Positions 33,978-46,476 are shown, numbered from the stretch's first letter. The stretch: DNA of 64,000 nt from Marsupella aquatica (GCA_973895155.1 OZ316892.1:10602001-10666000); one strand, 5' to 3'. Numbers and translations: made by a program. Notes: generated by a model not told the origin, from the sequence alone.

Positions 33978-36900
33978 TATTGGACGTAGATTTAAAGCAC
34001 AGTCTTTTTATCTACTTTATAATATGCAATGCTACAAAAAATCTCTTTAGTCTGCTTAGGAATACAGAAACGGAGGGAACTAACATGACCTGTCAGATTG
34101 TTTTAAATATTTTTTGTGCTCTTGGATTGACTGACCAGGTATGTCAAATGATTTGCTTATTTTAATAGTAAGTTATTTTGAGACTGGGGTCAAGCAATCC
34201 CAATGGCAGGAGCGGCGCCCCCACTAATTCACGCAGAGGAAAGCAAGTGGGCACTGGACTGGCCTCTATCCATGAGAGAGGTGCATTGGATAGATGAGAA
34301 GCCCTGGCCAGACCATAGAAGGAAGGGGGAGGTCAAGCCAGCATGATACAATGGTTTATGAAGGTGATGAAAACGACCACAACACTCTCTCCCAGATTTT
34401 TCCCAACTGTGCATAATTCATTAATATTTCCAGTTATGACGCGGAGATTTATTTATCAGATTGATTTTAGATGAGGATACTAGAGATTCTCTACACAGTT
34501 TAAGTACGAGATCATCTGGCCAAGTCCACATGGACCAAGCACTAATCTCCAAAAGTGAACATTCATACCAAGGCAAGGTGCTTGGTTCATCGCAATAATT
34601 TGATCCATCCTAGCATTAGGACTTAGATAAAGGGACAATGGAGATACAATTCCCTCGTGACTATACATCCCTCTTGACAAGCAGTAGTTGACAGATTGTT
34701 CCAGCATTGGACCAACAAGTCGAGCTCGGGGGCCACTTCATGTTTTGATCACGGTGTGCCATGATTTGATAACTGACAGTACGTACCTCACGCAAGTCAT
34801 TCCACAACTGTTCCACAGAATGATATCAAACACGGCTCGATTCAATTCTCTCTTTATTCACAAATACACAATGCACTGCCGTCCGACAATGAAACCAACG
34901 AGCAGACACTGCGTTCTACATTGTTGCAGTGGCTGCATGTTCCATCATTTCATAGCTAGCAAGAAGACTGCTGCACTAGTTGGAATCAATCTGGGCAGTG
35001 ACTAAAACTCTATTGTGACTCCATTCCACACAAAAATAAAGAGATTGAAACATTGAAACAGCTTAAGTTGTAATCTCATAATCGATGTACTGTTGCTGCC
35101 CTCGAGAGCCACCGAAAAGAGAAATTCACACACACACAAATGGACATGGCGTTCAGGCAGTGAGTCCTAAGTGCACTGCCAAGTCGATCTGGTTATGTAC
35201 TGCCACACTCATGCAAAGATGAGACCGACGGAACAAAGGCCGTGCGCTCCCAGCAGCGACACCACACACCAATCAACGGGCAGTACGAACTGTCTACGAA
35301 GCTGGAGTGGATCGATTGTAGCTCAGCGCGCGACTACGATCCAGAAAATTCTCTGATCAGCTATATCCAAGGCTAGCCTATGATAAGGACTACTCACTTC
35401 CGGGCTTATAGACCTAAACCCCAATCAGCTCAGGTGGTTTGCACCACTACAAAACGAGCGTAGTGGGATGGCACGCTGTGCAGTGCATGCCACGAAATTA
35501 GAGTTGGTAGACGATAGTAGTCGATTCAATTCGTCCTACTTAATTGAACTCGATTTGATTCCACTCCCTGCCCACATAAGATCGTCCGGAGCATGCATGC
35601 CTACACAAGATCGTCACTGGGCATGCATGATGACTATAGTAAAAGCCTGGACTGTTTTGACAAAAGCCAGAACGTACTGAACCAGGAACTATGATTCTAG
35701 ATCTGGACAATGATTTTTGTTAGGACGGAGCTAAGGAACGTCGTCGCAAAGTAAAGAACCTGCGTCCACTGATCGAACAAGTGGAAAGCTTGAGTATTGA
35801 AGGGTAGAGGACTGCTCAGAGAAAAATATCATAGCACGAGAAGAATATCGAAGCTGATGTACCGACACGCACTCCGAATTGAAGTAGACTGCAAGCGAAA
35901 AGCCCAACTTTGATCGAAACTACAAGACGGTAAGAAACGTCCGGTACAGCACGAATCATCCTAAAACGCTAGCCCTCGCGCAAATTCAGACCGAGCGATT
36001 CAGAGAGTCGGACTGCATTCAGCATTCGAAGTGTAGCATGGTCACATCATATCAAAACAGAAGTTGGTTTATCGGACGGACGACCTGTGGAATACAATCC
36101 TGAGCCGTCACCTATTGCGCGCACATTCTCTCACCGAGCTATATGAATGATAGCTCCCCTGCCGACTGATCACGCATTCGTCAATTTGAATGACGGCTCC
36201 CTACTAGCTGACTGACCTTAAGTAGCTTCGGCTGTACTCTACATCGCTTAATTCACGGTCCGCTCATTCAACCAAAATAGAGATGCCACCAATCAATTCC
36301 AGCTTACAAGAGACAGACATGCTAATGTGAAGTCACACGTAACACTGTATCTACTCATATGCGCCCAAAGTGGGAGCGCACCAGATCGATGAACATCGAT
36401 GAACAAAATAGGTCTTGTTAAAAACCTTTGAGCATGTACAATGTCTCTCAAGCCTCCTTCGCAATTATTCTTCACGTAATGGATGGGGGCGGCACCCCGG
36501 GCCAGTTGCTAAGTTGGGGAGCATCCCCCACGGATCAGCCTAAGGCTCAAAAACGATCAGCGTCCATCACGGTACAGACATTGAAATTGAAATTGATATT
36601 GATTGATCCCGCTCCCTTAAAGAGGGATGCACGTTGTCGGCTGGTGGCATCCATCCATCCATCCATCAATCTTTTCGAAAGTCTTTCGATCGTCATGCCC
36701 TCACAAAAACAGGATGATCATCTAACTAACACTGATCATTGATCGAACAAGCTGATCGAAGAGGTCCGTTGATCGAAGTCTTCAGGATATGATCATTCGA
36801 CATCGGCACTGATGAATTGATGCACTATTCACCGCGACTGGGATTTTTTTCCGAGTGTATATTGACGATGCCTCAAACCTGGTGTCCATTTTTTTCATTT

Positions 36901-37216
36901 GAACAGGTTCGGCATAAAGAATTGACAAGCTGGTCCAACCTACAATGTAGAGGGATCTTCGTTTTCGGTCGTCTTCGATGTCTTGTGGGTATGTTTATTA
37001 CGGAGATGTCTCTCTGTGTCGTCCTCGACAGTCATTCATGAGCTGCACTGCACTGCACGGCGGAAAACCAGCTGATGAATCGTCGAGGGATATTTGTGAA
37101 CTGTACGACGACGTGAGTGGCAGAAAACCAGCTGAATGAACCCGAAAGAAAGGAAAAGAATGAGCCTCGTCAAGAGACAGAGGCTCTCCGAATCGATCCG
37201 TGTGGGATACCATTAA
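33978..37216. other. Intergenic; includes 3-prime flank of the WRI1-like gene
   Basis: No gene recognised between 33978 and the stop codon at 37217. The block from 34.7 kb is GC-balanced. A CATC microsatellite is at 36648-36667, GATC-rich sequence lies at 36690-36790, and AGATCGTC...GGAGCATGCATG-type duplicates lie at 35579-35632. AAAACCAGCTGA occurs twice (about 37064 and 37124) in the likely 3-prime UTR. Confidence 0.4.
36648..36667. repeat. CATC microsatellite
   Basis: About five CATC tetranucleotide units. Confidence 0.8.
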
Positions 37217-40195
37217 CTACGAGCAAGTGCTGATGGCGTATGGCAAGTATAAGGAGTTGAAAGGGGAGGTAACCGTGTCCAAGAAAGTGCTTCCTTGATC
37301 CATCGTCTCAGCGGAGACGGGATTCACGGGGAGGTATGGAAAAATGTCTGATTGATAAAACATTCGGTCGAGAGCGGATGAAGGACCGAATGACAGATCC
37401 TCCGGTTGGTCCAAGGCCAGAGATGCCATTTCCGTATGCTCGAAGACATGTCTCTCTTCTTCCTGGAAACTTAGTTCGTGCTTGACATGATCAACTGTCA
37501 TGTTGTCCATGATCTGATTGTTTTCGAATTGACTCATCTGATCGCAATGGGATTCCAAGTTACTCATACAGCTGCTGTTTGACTGTTCAGGAGATTGATC
37601 ATGATCCACCAGAGTCTGTTGAGCAATGCCTTCCAACATAGGAGCTCTCTCAAGCATTTGCTTGAAAATGCCCGACTGAAGCAGAAGACCCAGGGCAGAG
37701 CCAGAAGCATTCTTAGACTGGGCTGAAGGATTTACAAGTTGGCTGTATGCTTCGTCACATGTCTGTAATGCGTCCCACTTTTGGCTCGGCTGCTCTATTT
37801 GGTGGCAATTGTCATGGACAGGCAAGACTGCAGGTGGCGCCACTAGGACAAACGACTCCTGGGACTGATTTTGGGCGATGATATCGTTCGAATTCGCTGG
37901 AGGCAGAATATTGCCAGCTTGCCCTGGGCGCAACCAACGCACATAACGACTCAAATCGAAGTTGGTCACTGCATTCAGCCCTCGGTACTCAATTGCTGCC
38001 ATGTCGTACGCTGCTGCAGCTTCTTCTTGAGTACCTACATAAGATTACCGAACAAGAATAGAACCTGAGTACGGTCAAGTTATTATCGGTCGTCAAAGTA
38101 ACATGATTCAACATCAGGTTTAAAGCCTACAAGTGGCACAAAGGTACTTAGTACTTACTGTAGGTGCCCAGGTAGAGGTATTTGTTGCCAAAGATGCGGC
38201 CAATGCGAGCTTCCCACCTGCCATTGTGGTGATGTCTACGCGGAGAGCATGGCAGGTATGGTTAATTAGTCGATGGCTGTGGTCGCGAGCATTAAAAAAT
38301 TCAAATGTCGCTCACAAACCTAACCGAGCCCACTAAGCACAATTCAACGAAGAACATTAAGAACGTTAAGGTAATGCAAATCATCACGCTCTTGTCAGCC
38401 AGCTGCATGTGGCATAAAGTACCTTGCAACACCTCGGTATTTGGACACGCCCCTGGAAAACCCACTGCTCTTTCTGCACACACGCACACGCACACGCACA
38501 ACCTTAGTTCCTGAAATGGTCCACTTCATAACGAAGGATATCCGAAATTTCAATGCTTGCCTCTGCGCCACCCTGCAAATCTTTGGGACGTTCCTATCAC
38601 GAAGGAAACAACAGTTTAGGGCGAAGAGATTTGTCACAGTACCTTCGGAGAGACGCCAGGTACTCCTCCTTAGAGACCTCTCCCATATCCTCCAATTCTT
38701 TAGTGTAATCTGGTAGCTGCAAATCACGAGCAAGACAGTTCGCTCAGGAGATGCTCAACCTCCTCACATTGCAAACCCAAGCTACACCTCAATTCTGTCG
38801 AGTTGAAGGGAAGCTCAACACAGATCTTCGAGCTACGAGCAACGGAGCATCCTAGCACGTCGGCAAATCTGTGTATACGATCCATCTATCGATCCAAAGA
38901 GTAAATCTCCTGTACCTGCTGAGAAGAGTTGAGAAGCACTTCCAAAAGCTGCTTACAAACTTACCGGAAAATTGATTATAGTACCAGGGCCCCAGTACTT
39001 CAAGGCTGCCAAGTCATATGCACGGGCCGCAGCTTCTTCGTCGTCATATGCCCCTGATTCACAGCAACAATCAGGGCCCCTTCAGTCGGTAGTGAACAAA
39101 ACCCAAGAGCAGACGGCAGGTGCATGCTCAGATTCAACTTCGAACAATTCAGGACATCTTGTCCTACGAACATCAAGACACGGCAAAAATCTCGATAGGC
39201 GAAGGTCCATTTAATTACTCACCGAGATACACTGGCGGAAAATGGATGAAACACGAGCGCGCAGACAGAGAGTGAGGACATGCACAAACAGCCAATTGCA
39301 TGATCCAGCTATTAGAAACTGATCAGGAGAAAGCGCCTCTATGCATCTGCTCTAGCTAGATTAGGTCATTCTCGGAAACTACTGTAGCCTTTGGAGGTCG
39401 CACCGACTCTTACGTAGTTTACGACAACTAAAGCAGTTTTAGTCGAAGCGTTCAAAAGAAAATTAGGAGCACGTCTCCCCGAGAAATAGAGTCCCTCGCT
39501 TGTGCGTGATGAACAACATTGGAATCAGTTCCACCTCGAGCTCAACATGTCCAAGTAGCTCGGCATCCTTACCTTGTCTGCCTTTCTTGTTTTGAGTTTG
39601 ATTCCAGCAGCTCTTGTCCCACAAATGTGCTTCATACCGGCCGGTCCATCTATGCCTGCTCAAAATTGCATGTGCAAGATTTTAGACTCCTCAGCTTCTG
39701 TTCCACTTGGTAAATTACTAGATTCACAGCTCAGCGATGCAGCTTTAAGATGAAACTGAACTGTCGCCTAATTGAGCACAATACAGTGAATCGAATGACA
39801 ATATAGAATGTACTAGAACGTTGCGAACAAAACGAATCGTAGACAACGTCTTTGGCGATCGGAAGGAGAAATCACAGGGCTCCGAAAGATGGGTCGGTCA
39901 ATATTTTGCAGTCACCTAAAGAGATCGACAGACCCACATGTATGTTTGGGGAACGTCAGGGTGAATTCCAGATAACCATTCACGGTGTCCAAAGAGCCTA
40001 CCGAGTTACTCCACGGTAGATGGAGCTTCGACGCCCTGGAGTACTCGGGACTTTGCTCACTCTGCCTTTCGCTGAAACTCGACGACCTCGCCTTCCCTTC
40101 TGTGGCTGCTCGGACTCTGGCACTGGCAATACACTACCCTCAATTGCAACAGCCGAGTTTGGTTGCAGCCCATCGACCTTATTCTCTTCAGACAT
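37217..40195 (-). CDS. AP2/ERF transcription factor, WRINKLED1/ADAP-like (two AP2 domains)
   Basis: A nuclear DNA-binding protein. In seed plants this group activates glycolytic and fatty-acid synthesis genes; that role here is inferred from family. Eight exons: 40195-40002, 39655-39573, 39231-39223, 39053-38965, 38716-38643, 38473-38423, 38235-38159 and 38034-37217. They sum to 1395 nt (464 aa), all GT-AG with matching phases. AP2 domain 1 spans about residues 58-125 ([43 protein letters not shown]). The linker EEYLASLRR leads to domain 2 at about 160-225 ([46 protein letters not shown]). A basic stretch KGRRGRR (33-39) could be a nuclear signal. The C-terminal 235 residues are Gln/Asp/Glu-rich, suiting activation, and not conserved by eye. 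An in-frame TGA 57 nt upstream makes this ATG the first. Exons of 9, 89, 74, 51 and 77 nt match the standard AP2-group ladder. Whether it is nearest WRI1 or WRI3/WRI4 needs a tree. Confidence 0.95.
38477..38500. repeat. CACACG/GTGTGC microsatellite at an intron 3-prime splice site
   Basis: On the gene strand, intron 5 of the WRI1-like gene ends in alternating GT/GC repeats directly before its CAG acceptor, in place of the usual mixed pyrimidine tract. Length changes here could affect inclusion of the 51-nt exon 6. Confidence 0.8.
39223..39231 (-). other. 9-nt microexon of the WRI1-like gene
   Basis: TGTATCTCG lies between acceptor GCCAG and donor GTGAGT. With the preceding G it encodes Val-Tyr-Leu and the first base of Gly, filling the gap between NKKGRQ and GAYDDEE in AP2 domain 1. 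The same 9-nt VYL microexon is known in Arabidopsis WRI1 and other AP2-group genes. Confidence 0.93.
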
Positions 40196-40603
40196 CCCGC
40201 CGTTTGTATCCTCCCGAATGCCGCTTCCTCGATCCCCTTCCCTTCCACTTTGTCACTTGTTGCAATTTCTCGCGCGTCAATCCTAACTCGCTCGGGAAGC
40301 TCTCGCACCAGAACGATGACAACCCAAACGCTGTCCAGATGGTTTTCACAATTTTACCCCACGATGCTGGTCCACTAAGATTATCTCGTGCTCGTACTCA
40401 ATAATTGGCAATGCGTGTGACAACGTGCCAGCTCGATCAATCAAGAGTCTAAAGGAACATCAACAGAAACTCAGTCTTCATCAACGAGCGTCAAGACGAC
40501 ACATGAACCTGAACTGCTCCATTCCCAAGCCGCAGCGACCGTCAGTAGACCAAACATTCGCAATGCGAGTGTCAAATTCGAGAGGATTTTCGCCCAATTG
40601 GAT

Positions 40604-40604
<1 letters not shown>

Positions 40605-40662
<58 letters not shown>
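40605..40662. repeat. (CT)29 microsatellite upstream of the WRI1-like gene
   Basis: 58 bp of pure CT on the plus strand, that is (GA)n on the gene strand, 410 bp before the start codon. In plants such GA tracts in promoters or leaders are bound by BBR/BPC proteins. It lies between the start codon and the candidate TATA motif, so it may be transcribed as leader. Confidence 0.95.
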
Positions 40663-40664
<2 letters not shown>

Positions 40665-41124
40665 AGTCCAAGAAATACAACATGAAGCTAATTACGACCA
40701 CCGGGCCTGCTGCTGTCTCCAGTACAGTGGACAAGTGGAGAGAGCTCTGCGGGGGTGGTCTTCTTACGACACATCAGCGAGCAACAAGCTGCACACGACC
40801 CTCAGGCTCCCAAGACAGCCACCACTTTCTGCAGTATGCAAGAACGCAGAGCGCCAGCCAGCCACAAGAGATGTTGTCAGAGCACCCAGCTCCCTGCCTA
40901 GCTCTTCAAGAGCAGACAGTAAACCTCAAAGCAATGCACGCAGCACCAGCAGGACCAGACGAAAGAAGCTCGAAGGGGAACGACTTAAAAAGGCGAGAGC
41001 CTAAACCAAGCATTCGAACTCCAGAGAAATCCTGCAAAGGATATTAAAATCTCTCTCTAGAATTGGGATGATGTACTACTAACTGCTGCTGTTCCTGTCT
41101 GCTGAATCAGTGCACTCATTCATT

Positions 41125-41132
41125 CATGCATG
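41125..41132. promoter_or_regulatory. RY motif CATGCATG (about -930 from ATG)
   Basis: A perfect CATGCATG, the site of B3 factors of the LEC2/FUS3/ABI3 group, inside a GCACTCA...TGAGTGC inverted repeat. Arabidopsis WRI1 acts downstream of LEC2, so the placement is suggestive, but the motif is short and function is inferred. Confidence 0.4.
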
Positions 41133-41300
41133 AGTGCTGCCTTTGCCTTCACCTTCCTGCCTCGCCTTCCCAGACATGAACGCACAGCCAGGACAGAGCT
41201 GAGTGTGAGAGGGACACACCGAAGACGAAGAGGGCAGACAGGTGAGGGAGAGAAGTGCCCAGCGCTGCGTAATAAAGGAAGGGACGAGTCTACGAGGCCA

Positions 41301-41308
41301 TATAATAA
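41301..41308 (-). promoter_or_regulatory. Candidate TATA box for the WRI1-like gene
   Basis: The minus strand reads AATTATTATATGGCC. If it is used, transcription would start near 41270 and the leader would be about 1.07 kb, including the GA repeat. Speculative. Confidence 0.2.
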
Positions 41309-41540
41309 TTTCTCTTCTCCCGGGCGGCTCGTTCTAAACACGACAGGACAGCATCACGACGGCCGTCCGTCCACTGCGGAGAGCGAAGTAAGCGAACACT
41401 GAGCAGTGGTGTCGTAGAGTCGTCCGGCGACGGCGACCGTCACGTACGTCCAGAGGGACTGGTAACTACGGTTGTGCGCTTAATTGACCACCCCTCCAAT
41501 CGTAACCCCACGCTAAGCACGGTCTAAGTGGAGCCGGGCA

Positions 41541-41554
41541 GTGCATGCATGCAC
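41541..41554. promoter_or_regulatory. Palindromic double RY motif
   Basis: GTGCATGCATGCAC is a perfect 14-bp palindrome containing CATGCATG, about 1.35 kb upstream of the WRI1-like start codon. It is a candidate B3-factor site; the functional role is inferred. Confidence 0.4.
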
Positions 41555-42033
41555 ACCCCTGTAGAGGAGTAGGAGTACTCTCTGGTAGATTTATTAGGCG
41601 TAATGAATCTTCTCAAGTTCTCAGGGAGCAGTACAAGTTTAGGGTTTAGTACAAGTCAGTCCTACCCACACACCGCAACCAGAGTTGCCTTGGCAAGGCC
41701 CTCAAGTTAGCCCCAAACTGGGTGTGGGAAATAAACTAAGTCAATTAACCATTAATAGTCGTTGGATGGATTGTAAAACTCAAAACTCTTTCCTACATCC
41801 CAAATTAGGGTAGTTGAGAATCAGTCCTATGTCGGGTAGGCTAGTTGACAATAAGACATCTTATTTTCAATTAATCCGTGGACCCCCATGTTCATCCAAG
41901 GAATGTGTGCATGATGAAGTGAAATTAATTTTCAACAAGGCAGTGACTGACAGTTTTGAGTCTCCCAATGGTGTTGGTGTGTACTTGTATAAAAGAAAAC
42001 GCTCAAAAGATAGAGGAGATTTATCAAACAAAA
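41555..42033. other. Intergenic, nothing recognised
   Basis: The sequence shifts from GC-balanced to AT-rich. No gene recognised. Confidence 0.4.
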
Positions 42034-42242
42034 GGTTGAATGTGGAGGAATTAAGTTTTTTGACGGTTTTTGCTTACACATTATTGGAGAAATTGTGTTT
42101 TTACCATTCTTGATTGATAATTTGTGAGTTACATTGAACATTACCGTCACAAGACAGACTGGAAGACAACACTCAACTGTTGGCAAAGAGCGCTTTTTGA
42201 TTCAGTGGGAAGAACACATAAAATGAACGAGCCATCACTTCA
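42034..42242 (+). repeat. Dispersed repeat R3, copy 2
   Basis: Collinear partner of 17812-18012, with shared GTTTTTGCTTACACATT and GAGCCATCACTTCACA. Its open frame (41814-42113) extends into unrelated upstream sequence and is not a gene. Confidence 0.75.
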
Positions 42243-42499
42243 CACGAGGGATTTGTAGTTTTTTTTATTTAAGAAAACTATGGTGTGAGGGGGAGACCAA
42301 CAATTGTTTCTTTGACATAGAGGTTGCATTTGGCGTCAACTTGTCTTCACAGTGAGCTTCAATTGAAGACTAGAGGGATGCAAACAATTCAAGTCAGGAA
42401 GCAAGCATTGTGGACAAGCGATGACGATGTGATCAAAGAAATCAATTTGCAACGGCTAAGTTTTTGACAATGACGAGATTGTGATATCTCTTAATCGAG

Positions 42500-42960
42500 A
42501 AAGGGTTTCCAATGAGCCTCAGATTGATAAATTTTGTAAAGTTCTAAATGAGTTTTTGAATTTCTTTGCCTTTCCAATGAGTGTGAGTATAAGAAATTTT
42601 GATCATGAGTTCATGAATTCTTTTCGCTTTCCAACATTGAGTTCGACATTGTCAAATTTTGTCACGATACTAGAGAGATCATGAGGTTTTCAATCTCTTC
42701 AGCTTTCTAATGTGTGACATTGAGATTATTTGTCAAGAATTAGAGAGATCATGAGTATCTGAAATTTTCTAGCTTTCCAATGAACCTAACATTGATAGAT
42801 TTTGTCAAGTACTAAGGAGATGATGAGTTTTTTTATTTTACTCTAGCTTTCCAATGAGAGGTCTAAGTATGTTTCTAAATCTTGATCTTGAGTTTTCCAA
42901 TGAATCAAACATTGACAGATTTTATCAAGTATTAAGGAGATTGATTATTTAGTTTTACAA
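42500..42960. repeat. Degenerate tandem repeat around TTTCCAATGA
   Basis: At least five diverged units carry CTTTCCAATGAG-type starts, an ACATTGAYAGATTTTGTCAAG-like middle and GAGATCATGAG-type ends. Spacing is about 60-110 bp. AT-rich and non-coding. Confidence 0.65.
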
Positions 42961-43089
42961 TGTGACGCCAAAGGGGTTTTAACTATGTACATTTCTATCA
43001 ATTGGTTTTTTCAAACTTGCAAACAATTAAAAAATACAAGCATTTTGATATAAAACACTTATACATCTTTGACAAACATCATAATGGTA

Positions 43090-43330
43090 ACTTTATTTTA
43101 CTAAATGACATCTCTTCCTTTGTATTTTGGTTTTTTTACATTTAATATTTACGGCATGGCGCCCCAAAAATTACATTACTTTTGCCACAAACAGGAATGT
43201 GCATGTTTGTCATTGTTAAAAGTATGATCATTCCTGTTTATGGCTGGTTGTGATGATGTGGCGCAACCTCGTGGCAGAGAATTTGCAAGAGACTTCTCAT
43301 GGGGGTCCGTAAATATACAAAGAAATTTGG
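43090..43330 (+). repeat. Dispersed repeat R4, copy 1
   Basis: Collinear with 63360-63590. Shared segments include TTTGCCACAAACA, TGATGTGGC, CCTCGTG, AATTTGCAAGAGA and ATGGGGGTCC. Non-coding; class unknown. Confidence 0.65.
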
Positions 43331-46300
43331 GGACCAGATGATTGAAAGTCACAGTAGAGACGTTCCTATGTACGCAGCCTTGTTGGACAAAAGAGCTCTG
43401 GAGTCCTAGACCTGGTCCATACTATTAAAGGAATATGACAAAATTACCCCTCCGATTCGCTAAAATTTTCTAAACATTCTTAAAGTTGTAAATGTTTTTT
43501 TGAATTTTTTACCCCTACTAATTTGGAGTATTCTTGGAATATACCAAAATGTGTTTTTAATCCCTACTTTTCCTTAAAAATCTCAAAATTATATTTAAAA
43601 AACATTACTAATGTTCTCAAAAAAATTTGGTAATGTTTTTTTTGGGGGGGTAAGTCTTTTCTTAGAATACCCCTCCTGGAAGATATGTTGATTTTGTTTT
43701 CTTTGTGCCCGTCCCCCAAGGTTTTTGCCTTTTGGATACAATGAGCTTTTTGGGGTATGGTACATAAATCCAAATTTAAACTTTAAAATACATTATTTGA
43801 AACTTTAATCAATTCCATTAATGATACAAAAGCATTAACCTCCATATTCCGTCAGACAGGGATCACATCGTAGGCACACGCTCTGGACAGTGAAATATCT
43901 GGGTTTAGAGTTAACACGTTATCAATTTACTAACAAAATGAAGGCTTTCTCACTCATCCTTCAGTAAGCTCTCTTAACCGGGGACAGGTCGAGTACTTTC
44001 CGTCCTCCCTTTTAACCCGAGTTGTATCAATAATGGGACAGCTCCACGTACGTCCATTCTTCACCCAATCAAAACTATCGAGGACCTGCCCATTGCACCA
44101 GGCACTTAGTTTATTGTTGTTTAATTTGTAAGATGATATTGATTTGCTTGATCTGTCCTGAAAAAACTAATAAACTATCCACGACCATCTGACGACCGTC
44201 CATTCCTCCCAGTTGTATCTCTATAAACGCACCACGTGTCCCATGGAGGTGTTTATAATGGTGACAAAAGGTGGTTTCAAAACGAATATTTTGAGCTTCT
44301 GTCTGATGTTCTGGACCCGTTTTGGCACTGTCTTATGAATCTATTGTAGAGTGTAATGTTCCCAAAAGACCCTCATAATTTACCGTTAACGACACATCCA
44401 AATAGAGTACATATAGGTTGAGAAAAAATCAGAATAAAGCGGTTCTTGGTCTTTGCACCTCTTGACATACCCATTTGGGTTTCTGCCCTTTATATGGACT
44501 TGGCACTGGGCGCCTTTTCCCCAACAAAGAAAACCCAACAAATGAGAAATAATTGTGCATAACTTGAAACTCCCTTACAATCAGACTTTCATGTCAAACT
44601 ACTCTGCCAGGTAGCAGTGCTTCTCTACTGTTGAAAACTCAAACAGTTGACTTTATTGAGTTTTCATTTTGAGTTATAAAGTTGAAGCTCCCTTTACTTC
44701 CCCAAACATTGAAAGTTGCAATTGGCTTCAAATAAGGTTATCAGATGGGACGTCATAAATTATGGGTTAATGTTCTTCTAAAGACAATAAATAATACATA
44801 TGTTTAAATTTTGTCAGGTGCAATTTAGAGGACCAAACCATTAGCTTGGTTGATATGTTTGATAACATGACATGGAAAGGTCATTTCTGTTTACTCATGC
44901 TTTACAAGAATGAGTAAACAAACAAGTCTTTATTTTCTAGACTAAGATGTCATCCTAACTTTTAATTTAGGGTGGATAGCCATAATTTGATTATAAAATA
45001 CATCTCGCTGCCTCTTTCGCACGGGTATGCCCAAACCTACAATGCTAACGAGTAACACAAAATGGTGACTCCTACACTTTTCCTGGTGGCCAAAGTTTAG
45101 AGTTTACACCACCACAAGAGGTGGTCTAAATTTTTGTCCTCTCCATCGTTTGGAAGGCATTGATTGCTTTCCCCACCCTGGCCCAAGTTGTGACACATTC
45201 AATTTTTGTCTGATCTCCAAGAGGTGATGGGGCCATCCATTGAGGAGATCCAACTACTGTTCACTTTGCAAAATGTTAGGGGTTGTTTCCTTCTAAACTG
45301 TTGCCGATCCTACATGGAATGGAGTGGGTCCCAAGTTTTCTTTTGTGTGGCACATTGTTGTCCCAGATTTTAGATGGCCTCTCTTGGAGGCATGTGGCCC
45401 ATTGGTCCATTCCTATTTGAGACTTTGACATAAAATTGGACCCACATGCCCCTCTTCAGATTTGCTCGTGTCACAGCAAGAACGACCCTACCACCCTAGC
45501 CAAGAACTATGTGGTTTTTATGTGGAATGGGTATTACTTGTCTCCTAGCAAATCATTCTAGTGCCATTTGCTACAGTTTGCTTTACAAGACATTGGGGGA
45601 CATAAATTGATTCCAATCCCGCTTTTAGCCAAGGGGCACTATCTTTAGGATTTCACATGGCTGATAGCAGTATATTTTTTAAGGTTTTTACTTTTTCGCC
45701 AGAGTGGCGAATGTCCAGTGTGCGAAGGAGGAGATGCTTAAAAGATTCCTTGTTTTATTGTTTTCTGGCCGTCAGATCTCCCTAGATGTAAGGAACACTG
45801 TTAGATGCCTGATAGACCTTTGGTGAAAAAACACTCAAACAGCTCCCAAGGTCTTGCCATGGTACCCTAATAGAGGGATGGTAACCTACGAATGGAAAAC
45901 GTATCTAATGGAGGGCCAACATATTTTGCAGTGAAGCGTTAAATAAAACAGCATGATTGTATAGGTAAGCCTATGGCAAGTCAGTGACATGCCTCTTGTC
46001 TAGGATTTTCAAAAAGTGTTACCCCTTCTTTGGTTGGTGAGTTCGGTGGCTGTCAGGTTAGGTGTTCGTCTAGGTGTTCTCTAGTGGGTCCTTCTTGCCC
46101 CTGATGAGACGCACTCGCTCATTTTGCACTGTACTTTTTGCAATGTCACTAATCTTGGTTTTGCCATGATCCAAAAATAATAATATGAGTTATCCTTTAT
46201 TTTTCCAATATATTTTTTGAGTTGGCATTTTAGCTTCTTTTAAACCACAACTGCACATATAAGAGCTCTGGGTAACTGTTAGCTCTCCTTTCCACAATGA

Positions 46301-46427
46301 ATTAATGGAGGGATTGGGAAGGAGTGTTGGCGAGGCCCAGCTTTAAGATGAGCTCCACTTTTTTTGGTCGGCTCCATTATTCCGTACAAGTAGGAATGAA
46401 TAGTATCCGAGCAAGGGAGCCTCATTT
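43331..46427. other. Intergenic with repeat fragments
   Basis: 43430-43640 contains segments like the M1-family interior (TCTCAAAATTATATTTAAAA, ACTAATGTTCTC). The rest, to the tail of the LINE, holds no recognised gene. Confidence 0.4.
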
Positions 46428-46460
46428 TTTTGTTTTTGTTGTTTTTTGTTGTTTTTTTTT

Positions 46461-46476
46461 GGGGGGGGGGAGGGGG
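46461..46476. repeat. Poly-G run next to a T-rich tract
   Basis: Ten G, one A and five G directly after a long T-rich tract. On the minus strand this is a C-run leading into the A-rich LINE tail. Confidence 0.8.

Larger units (their letters stand above)
40196..41300 (-). promoter_or_regulatory. Upstream/leader region of the WRI1-like gene
   Basis: GC-balanced and apparently single-copy sequence containing the GA microsatellite and one RY motif. Open frames on the plus strand across the CT run are repeat artefacts. The extent of the transcribed leader is unknown. Confidence 0.35.

Noticed and set aside
40425-41047. Overlapping plus-strand open frames with long Leu-Ser runs
   Set aside because: They are translations of the CT microsatellite in the upstream region of the WRI1-like gene.
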